Positions 17,365-22,115 of a stretch of DNA of 22,115 nucleotides are shown one piece after another. The stretch is from assembly GCA_964058805.1 (NCBI GenBank), contig CAXKVV010001474.1, positions 1 to 22,115 on the forward strand, read 5' to 3'. Numbering within the stretch: position 1 is the first letter of the stretch; each line of letters starts with the position of its first letter. This DNA is from Schoenoplectus triqueter (lineage: Eukaryota > Streptophyta > Magnoliopsida > Poales > Cyperaceae). The translations under genes were made by a program, and so were the position numbers. Below the pieces are notes generated by a model that was given only the letters and a program-made list of their open reading frames with translations, was not told the origin of the DNA and did no database searches.

Positions 17365-19379
17365 GAGAGCCAGCGCAAGGGTTTTTGCCTTGGTTTAGGA
17401 GTCTAGGGCTTATGGCCTTCTTCGGCTTGGTCACACACGGCGCAAAAGAACTCCCACTTTTGCTTAAATGCCTCCAGAGCGGCAGAGGGATGGGGCCATG
17501 GGGGGTTGTGGTTTTGGTGGCAAAGAGATTTGAAATTGATTTGCGTGATTCTCTTCCTCTTGAAAGAGGAGAAGGTGAGAGTTGGAAGAGGATTTTAGTT
17601 GGAGGTGGAAGAGGATCTGTTGTGTGCTTGAGAAGAAATAGAGGCTGAAGAAGAGAGGAGACCATGAGAATTGAATGGTGAGCGGTTGGGTCGAGAGGAG
17701 TCATCGCTTTTTCTTGAAAATGAAAACACACGTGCATTGGAACTGGCTTAATGATACTTCTAAGATAAATATAATTAATTAAATGGATGGATGTGATCTT
17801 TTAGCTTTTCAGATTTTTGATCTAACGGTTCACATTTATTTTCAAAGACAAACAGATGCTTGGGATAGTTTTTTGACCTTTTAGTAAGGATAATACCTTA
17901 ACTCAGGTGAGGCAACTCATTCTAGTCAAACCTTAGAAGTTGAATGTTAGCTTATTATGAGCAAACTGTTACACAATTGTTTTATGGTGCTAGTTAATGT
18001 TCATTTTTATTCTTTAATTATTGTTTATAGCATATTGAAGTGAACAAGCTTGTGAAGGGGCGTCCTCTTGACAATCTGGAATTCCTCCAATGGCTGAAGC
18101 GCTATTGTGACTCAATAAATGGTGGAATTACAAATGAGTATGTTCTTTTCCCTTTACTTTGTGATAATTACTTAAATTATTTATCTTAGAGATCATATTT
18201 TTCCTTTCTTCTAGGAACTACAATCCTATGGAGAGGAGATCTAAGGGAGGGAAAGAGAGGGGCCCCAAGGGTTCGTGCAAGTCTACCAAAACACTACAAG
18301 CTAACTCTGGAGGCCGTGTTTCTACTGACCATGACTACTATGGTTTGTCTCACTTCTCATTTTTTTTTTTAAATCTTCAAAATAGGCTTTGCATTTATGT
18401 AATTATTTCACTTCTTATTGTGCTATTTTTGCACGCCTCTAGGTCAAAAAGTGACAAAGGTAGATAATTCTGAGCAAGAACAACAGATCATGGAACTTTC
18501 TGAGAAGGTATATATATGTTACTTGTGTAGCACCAATTTCTGTGCCTTTTTGATAAGCATTGTTTGTTATATGTTCTATTTTTGTTCCCTCATTACCTTT
18601 GTCGTTCATATCTGATATTAGTTAGGTGATCTGGAATTGACCCTGAATAATATGGAAAAAGAAAGGGACTTCTACTTCTCTAAGCTGAGGGATATTGAGA
18701 TCCTTTGCCAAAGGCATGAGCTGGAGCATCTACCGGTAGGAAAACACCTTTCATCTCTTTTTGTATGGAACACTATTAGTAATAATGAAAATGTCTGTGT
18801 TTGGTGGAGTTACAATTGTCACGGTTGAGTATAGATTTCTTCTTCAACCATTGCTAGAAACCTACTTGAAGCTTATTGGCCATTCATGTTACAGGATTTC
18901 ATTACACAAACTTGTTATTAGTATTTATTTTTTTTACTCTAATTTGCATCTATCTTTTTTTTTTGGATAAAACATATCCTTTCTATTTCAACTGAGAGGT
19001 ATCTTGTAAGTTTGTAAATTTTCTTTGTCAGCCTTCTCCCAGTATTGTGACTTCACAAATAATTATTCTGAGGTTTGAAGCTATTTAGGCAATTATTGCT
19101 GGTAAAATACTATGGAAAGAGTTCTTACTTGCAGTGGTATCTGGTATGTAGTTAGCAGTTAGCAGTCAAATTACAGATGCAAGCAGTTAGCAGTCAAATT
19201 ATGACATGGAACTTGGTATGTAGGTCTCACATACAAGTGACAATTCTTCATTTTATTTGTAGATAACGAAGGCAATTCAAAAGATCCTTTATGCAGCTGA
19301 TGCAACTGAATCACCCTTGCCTGAAGCTCAAGGAATAATAGACATGTCTCCTGATCTCTTCCCTACCGAGTCGGCATGA
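13111..19379 (+). CDS. EB1C: EB1C-type microtubule plus-end-binding protein, 8 exons
   Basis: Binds growing microtubule plus ends; the plant EB1C class is nuclear in interphase and acts on spindle and phragmoplast in division. Coding exons are 13111-13227, 13796-13864, 13975-14061, 18031-18137, 18215-18342, 18443-18507, 18622-18735 and 19263-19379. All introns are GT..AG, phases agree, and the product is 267 residues. The calponin-homology domain covers about residues 10-120 ([36 protein letters not shown]). A basic linker follows ([20 protein letters not shown]). The EB-homology coiled coil spans about 195-247, with the signature [20 protein letters not shown]. The order and text match Arabidopsis EB1C rather than EB1A/B, as recalled. 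The first ATG sits directly before the conserved N-terminus; a second lies two codons on. The tail after the coiled coil is only about 20 residues, ending PTESA, with no acidic EEY-type end and no Lys/Arg patch. Intron 3 is 3,969 bp and transposon-laden; the others are 77-568 bp. Confidence 0.93.
14120..14127. repeat. Probable target-site duplication of the outer GTATCG element, left
   Basis: TTAAATAT, matching GTAAATAT at 16326-16333 in 7 of 8 positions. It abuts the CATAGATGTT terminus. Confidence 0.5.
14237..14244. repeat. Target-site duplication of the inner element, left
   Basis: GTTTGAAC, identical to 15334-15341. Confidence 0.8.
14245..15333. mobile_element. Inner GTATCG-rich hAT-like element, inserted in a relative
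   Basis: A 1,089-bp element has perfect 10-bp terminal inverted repeats (CATAGAAGTT at 14245-14254, AACTTCTATG at 15324-15333) and a perfect 8-bp duplication GTTTGAAC on each side. Both ends carry GTATCG arrays, for example 14284-14337 and 15165-15315. Sequence inside its left half (GATACGCTAAACTTGTTTTA ... ATGTAGTGAAT ... CATTTATG) matches outer-element sequence split across the insertion site (GATACACTAAATTTGTCTTA before it, ATGTAGTGATG after it). So it inserted into a member of its own family. It contains a further 167-bp MITE (14769-14935). The plus frame at 14978-15310 is not a recognisable protein. Confidence 0.8.
14769..14935. mobile_element. 167-bp hAT-type MITE with CAGRGRCGGAT ends, third nesting level
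   Basis: The left end CAGAGGCGGATACAAG and the right end, read inward, CAGGGACGGATGTAGT form inverted repeats that extend about 37 bp to a shared GGGGTCAGT / GGAGGTCAGT block. The flanks CATGAGAG (14761-14768) and CATGGGAG (14936-14943) are an 8-bp duplication with one mismatch. CAGGG-type termini with 8-bp duplications are characteristic of hAT MITEs. A partial relative lies at about 20937-21045. Confidence 0.75.
15334..15341. repeat. Target-site duplication of the inner element, right
   Basis: GTTTGAAC, identical to 14237-14244. Confidence 0.8.
16326..16333. repeat. Probable target-site duplication of the outer GTATCG element, right
   Basis: GTAAATAT, 7 of 8 identical to 14120-14127. Confidence 0.5.
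16472..16771 (-). other. Antisense open frame in intron 3, unrecognised, one hydrophobic segment
   Basis: A 99-codon minus-strand frame contains a basic stretch ([17 protein letters not shown]), a hydrophobic run ([20 protein letters not shown], continuing [11 protein letters not shown]) that could span a membrane, and a charged tail ([20 protein letters not shown]). I do not recognise it. Chance, a captured gene fragment, or an exon of an antisense gene starting near 17676 are all possible. No supporting splice chain was established. Confidence 0.2.
17010..17104 (+). other. Exon-like open stretch in intron 3
   Basis: An acceptor-like CTGTTTCAG (ending 17009) precedes a frame reading [20 protein letters not shown] then [10 protein letters not shown] and TGA (17102-17104). 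The text is balanced and protein-like, and GC content is locally raised. It could be a captured last exon or an alternative terminal exon. I do not recognise it, and 31 codons is short enough for chance. Confidence 0.2.
17305..17362. repeat. (AG)29 microsatellite
   Basis: A 58-bp uninterrupted AG run within EB1C intron 3. It creates the RERERE and SLSLSL repeats in overlapping open frames, which are therefore artefacts. Confidence 0.97.
17400..17676 (-). other. Antisense open frame in intron 3 resembling a plastid transit peptide
   Basis: From a minus-strand ATG near 17674 the frame reads [60 protein letters not shown] and on to about 17400, before degrading into the CT repeat. It is rich in Ser, Thr, Leu and Arg and poor in acids, as in chloroplast targeting sequences. 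The frame begins further upstream at 17737 with another ATG. A second frame on the same strand ends [23 protein letters not shown] and stop, with a C-x2-C pair. No mature-domain exon could be tied to it, so it may be a gene fragment or simply GC-rich DNA with an open frame. Confidence 0.25.
19151..19195. repeat. Short direct repeat in intron 7
   Basis: CAGTTAGCAGTCAAATTA occurs twice, about 30 bp apart, with an additional partial AGTTAGCAG unit before it. Local duplication. Confidence 0.6.
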
Positions 19380-19700
19380 GACAGCCAACATCTCATACCA
19401 AGTCTGTTTTCTATTAGCAAACAAGGAGATGCACGTATTGACATGCAAGCTTTTCTTTGTAAAACTAGGGTATGTTAGGTTGCTGGCTAACAAGTGCTGG
19501 TCGTGACATTTTCCTTAGCATGTTGCGTGCCTATGTACTATGGTGCTCAAACTTAGTTTGCTTGTTCTTATGGAACCTGTGAAACATTTATGTGAATAGT
19601 TATGATTTACCTGCTCTCTTGTGCTTCTGCTGTTTTTTTTTCTTTTTGAAAAGTTGACAGCGGCTGTCAACGTAAAAAATAAATAAATAAAAAGCAGGCC
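19380..19700 (+). other. Probable EB1C 3' untranslated region
   Basis: Non-coding DNA follows the TGA at 19377-19379. A candidate polyadenylation signal is the AAATAAATAAATAAA run near 19677-19692; earlier AT-rich words could also serve. No downstream exon that would restore a longer tail was seen on the plus strand here. Confidence 0.4.
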
Positions 19701-19826
19701 GATTAAGTCCACAACCAGTGATAACTACGACACGAATCCTTTGTCTAACAGTATTTGGCCCATAGCATCACTTATGGACCCCCTCGATCATTGGAAGATA
19801 CGCATGTTACGTTCCTTTCATATCAT

Positions 19827-20161
19827 CTAGTAAGTTGCCAGGAAGACTGTTTCCCATTGGCTTACGTATCTGACACCCATGATACGTGCATGTTTCCTGA
19901 AGGCTGTCGCAATGATTTGTATGTCACCGGCGCCTCTTAGTAATCGGCGGTTGTAGTGTGTATTCAAAGCTCTCCACATCTGTTGTGCATATGCACAGCT
20001 GAAAAACAGGTGGATTGTCGTTTCTGTTTGACAGATGGTGCACATGATGCATGCCATATCGCAATAGATGTGCTTTCACTCCATAACGTCATGCGTCAGT
20101 AGGCGCCTCATTGGCAGCAGTAAGCTAAATATCTTGACCGTCGGAGTCGTCTTGGCTCGTC
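19827..20161 (-). pseudogene. LINE reverse-transcriptase zinc-binding (zf-RVT) fragment
   Basis: The minus strand encodes the C-terminal zinc-knuckle region found after the reverse transcriptase of plant LINEs (L1-type). The fragment reads KTTPTVKIFSLLLPMRRLLT, a TGA stop, then MACIMCTICQTETTIHLFFS and CAYAQQMWRAL. The family pattern C-x2-C ... ET..HLFF.C..A...W is intact in this stretch. It ends in a TAG at 19827-19829. No reverse-transcriptase domain lies next to it, and the in-frame TGA (near 20080) marks it as a dead fragment. It is opposite in orientation to the LINE remnant at 21236. Confidence 0.8.
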
Positions 20162-20178
20162 ATATCTAAAAAATTTGT

Positions 20179-20259
20179 GAGTTGATATGGCCTGTAGAGA
20201 GAGTACATTCTAGATAGATTTAGCAGAGTACTACTCTCTTCTGCAGGGCATATCAACTC
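20179..20259. repeat. 81-nt near-perfect hairpin
   Basis: The left arm GAGTTGATATGGCCTGTAGA (continuing GAGAGTAC, to 20206) pairs with the right arm 20228-20259 (complement GAGTTGATATGCCCTGCAGA, then AGAGAGTAGTAC). There are only a few mismatches and small bulges. The loop is about 21 nt. Stem length and arrangement would suit either a tiny MITE or a miRNA-type precursor. No target duplication was identified. Confidence 0.6.
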
Positions 20260-20263
20260 CTTT

Positions 20264-20936
20264 CGGTTTCAAAGAGCAATGAGGGTCATTAGCACCTACG
20301 ATAGTTTAAAAACTTTTCTTTTTTTTTTTTTGCTTTTTTCTATCCTTTAAATATGTATTACAAAGTTTACATACTCGTGATCAATGTAACCTTACAGATT
20401 AATAAAATTTAAAGACACCAACATCTATTTTTTTGATAAAAAAAAACTCTCGTCGGATTCTGCTGTTGATCATGGATCCTTTGATTCATTTGTTTTGAGA
20501 TAATATTAATTAGTATGCACAACACAGAGTTTTGAAGCTTTGTTAACTGAAATTTCAATATTGCTGCTATCCTGCAGCTAAAAAGTAGGTCGGTCCCTTT
20601 CGTTGTCTGTCTGAGATGTAAAAGAAAAGTATGCAACCAAAATTGCGCAAAGTAGCAAAGCCTTTTTGTATGACAATTAATTAATGTCTCAGTTTGTCCT
20701 ACTTCCACTTTAAAAGAGCCTCCTGCTGCATTATAATATCAGGATTATCTAACTTTTCTATTGGCTCGCATGCATGACGCGGTGCCTCTTTACTTCTAGT
20801 CCACTACCATGCAACCACTTACGTTATTTACACTAATCGTGCGATTAAAGTTAAGTCCATTCATATCGAATTAAACATTCTGCTAAAAATTTCAGCGGAA
20901 GTTATGTAAACTTCTTATTTTAGTAAAATGACGTGT
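20264..20936. other. Intergenic DNA, nothing recognised
   Basis: No gene, repeat or motif that I can support. The minus-strand frame at 20409-20708 has no family resemblance. Confidence 0.45.
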
Positions 20937-21045
20937 AAAGGCGGATGAAGGATTTCAATAAGGGAGATTAGTTATCGAATTATAATAATTTATCAGATTT
21001 AAATCCATTAACTAATCGGATACTAAATAAAAAATTAATAGTTTA
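20937..21045. mobile_element. Truncated relative of the CAGRG-type hAT MITE
   Basis: AAAGGCGGATGAAGGATTTC ... TTATCAGATTTAAATCCATT, AACTAATCGGATA and AACT-like words align with the left two-thirds of the MITE at 14769-14935 (GAGGCGGATACAAGATTTT ... CTTATCGGATCCAAACCTATTAACTAATAGGGTA). No matching right end is visible before the LINE sequence begins at about 21236, so it seems truncated. Confidence 0.55.
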
Positions 21046-21235
21046 ACATATGTTCTTATTACTTAATAAAAAATTATTAAATAATATCTTTTTATATATT
21101 AAAAATAATATATAATCATGTCAATTATAAAAACTTTTCTCTACATGACGGCAATTAGGCCCACGATGTTGTAGCGCAGAATGCTGGGCTACAAAACAAC
21201 AACACATTTAGAAGATTAATGTAGCTAAAATACGG

Positions 21236-21784
21236 ATGTTGCGTTGGATATACGGTCACACAAAAAGAGATCGAATAAGAAATGATGATATACAAGACAA
21301 ATTTGGAGTAGCATCAATTCAAGAGAAAATGATTCAATACTGTTTGTGATGGTTTGGTCATATTCAACGAAAGCCTCATGAGAAACCAGTATGTAGTGGT
21401 ATTCTAAGTTGCCTTAATAATATAAGAAGAAAAAAAAGATCGATCGAGACTGATATGAGAGGAAGCAATAAAAAATAATTTAAAAGAATAAAATATATCT
21501 AAAGGGTTTGTTTTGGATATGAGTGCTTGAAAAATGACGATTCATGTACAAAATTATAATTTATGAGTTAGAGTCTAGTAATAGAGTTGTAAATTTCAGA
21601 TTCTTAATTTTTTAATCTTTAGATTTTTAGAATTTATAAATATATTTTATAATGTAGGTTTACTATATTATTTTATTATTAGTAGTATTACTATTATTAT
21701 TAGCATCATTATCATCATTATTATTATATCATCATCGTCATCATTATCATTATCATTATTATTTTTATTTATTTATTATTATTA

Positions 21785-21846
<62 letters not shown>

Positions 21847-21972
21847 TATTCATCATTATTATCATTGATATTTGAGATTTCTGATCTTATATTTTCTGAT
21901 TGGATATCATTTCTAGCCTACCCCAATTTATTTGGATTAAAGACTTTATTGTTGTTATTGTTGTTCCTTTAT
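21236..21972 (+). mobile_element. 3' end of a plant LINE (decayed), plus strand
   Basis: The frame from 21236 reads MLRWIYGHTKRDRIRNDDIQ, then DKFGVASIQEKMIQYCL, a TGA stop, and WFGHIQRKPHEKPVCSGIL, then decays with further stops. RMLRW.CGHTR.DRIRN.DI and LRWFGH.QRRP are hallmarks of the C-terminal end of plant LINE-type reverse-transcriptase proteins. About 400 bp further on, CTACCCCAATTTATTTGGAT then TTATTGTTGTTATTGTTGTT matches the usual 3' end of such elements (a CCCCAACTTGTTTGGG-like word and a TTG-repeat tail). The span between is 3' untranslated DNA expanded by an ATT microsatellite. Only the 3' part is present. Confidence 0.8.
21664..21851. repeat. ATT/ATC microsatellite within the LINE 3' region
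   Basis: Imperfect TTA and ATC triplets from about 21664 become almost pure TTA triplets from about 21773 to 21851. Confidence 0.9.
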
Positions 21973-22036
21973 GGAACTTAAAATTTTAGAATATTTATAT
22001 AATTACTTCATTATCTACTATATTAAATATTTTTTC

Positions 22037-22094
22037 TCAATTAAAAAATCAGATAATTCAATATTTTTTTTCAATTAAAAAATCAGATAATTCA
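22037..22094. repeat. Perfect 24-bp direct repeat
   Basis: TCAATTAAAAAATCAGATAA plus TTCA occurs at 22037-22060 and 22071-22094, with AATATTTTTT-type DNA before each copy (34-bp unit). It is at the edge of the window, so it may continue. Confidence 0.85.
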
Positions 22095-22115
22095 GAAGAG
22101 ATCAAAAATTAAATT

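Noticed and set aside
17153..17398. Plus-strand open frame with a long Arg-Glu repeat
   Set aside because: It is the translation of an AG microsatellite.
18228..18970. Plus-strand open frames at 18228-18467, 18418-18615, 18637-18828 and 18761-18970 as separate genes
   Set aside because: They are EB1C exons 5-7 read through into introns. Proper splicing joins the exons with consistent phase, and the intronic parts are Phe/Tyr-rich.
1..22115. tRNA, rRNA, CRISPR array, bacterial operon features
   Set aside because: None seen. The window is plant nuclear DNA; the regular repeats are microsatellites and transposon arrays, not spacer-repeat structures.

Overview
This is nuclear DNA of a flowering plant. 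It is AT-rich, gene-poor and full of transposons. The one clear host gene has eight coding exons with GT..AG introns and encodes a plant-specific EB1C-type microtubule plus-end protein. The transposon types (hAT, Helitron, LINE, foldback elements) also fit a plant. I cannot settle the family or genus from the sequence.

Layout. 1-2900: no confirmed gene, but two coding-like stretches on the minus strand (about 907-1139 and 2160-2386), then a 149-bp foldback carrying two G-boxes (2701-2849). 3080-3490: a 411-bp foldback. 3496-5994: a probable non-autonomous Helitron starting only 5 bp beyond that foldback. 6000-7582: AT-rich DNA with a duplicated block. 7591-10827: a 3.2-kb hAT element with a perfect 8-bp target duplication (GATCTAGA), GGGTCGGGTC-type subterminal arrays and a decayed, internally deleted transposase on the minus strand. 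11053-11968: a 412-bp foldback related to the one at 3080, a TA/GA microsatellite, and an unrelated foldback of about 430 bp. 12550-13110: the probable promoter and CT-rich leader of the host gene.

The host gene runs from 13111 to 19379 on the plus strand. The spliced product is 267 residues: a calponin-homology domain, a basic linker and an EB-homology coiled coil. Its third intron is 3,969 bp and holds a three-level nest of terminal-inverted-repeat elements. A 167-bp CAGRG-type hAT MITE (14769-14935) lies inside a GTATCG-rich hAT-like element (14245-15333). That element lies inside an older member of the same family (14128-16325). The rest of the intron has a 58-bp AG microsatellite and an antisense open frame resembling a plastid transit peptide.

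Downstream are a decayed LINE zinc-knuckle fragment (minus strand, about 19827-20161), an 81-nt hairpin (20179-20259), a truncated second copy of the CAGRG-type MITE (about 20937-21045), and the 3' end of a LINE (plus strand, 21236 to about 21972) with an ATT microsatellite and a TTG-type tail.

The genes do not form a pathway. This is one cell-division gene surrounded and invaded by mobile DNA. The points most worth following are the nested self-insertion in intron 3, the shortened EB1C tail, the pair of related foldbacks, and the uncharacterised minus-strand coding-like stretches near the left end.
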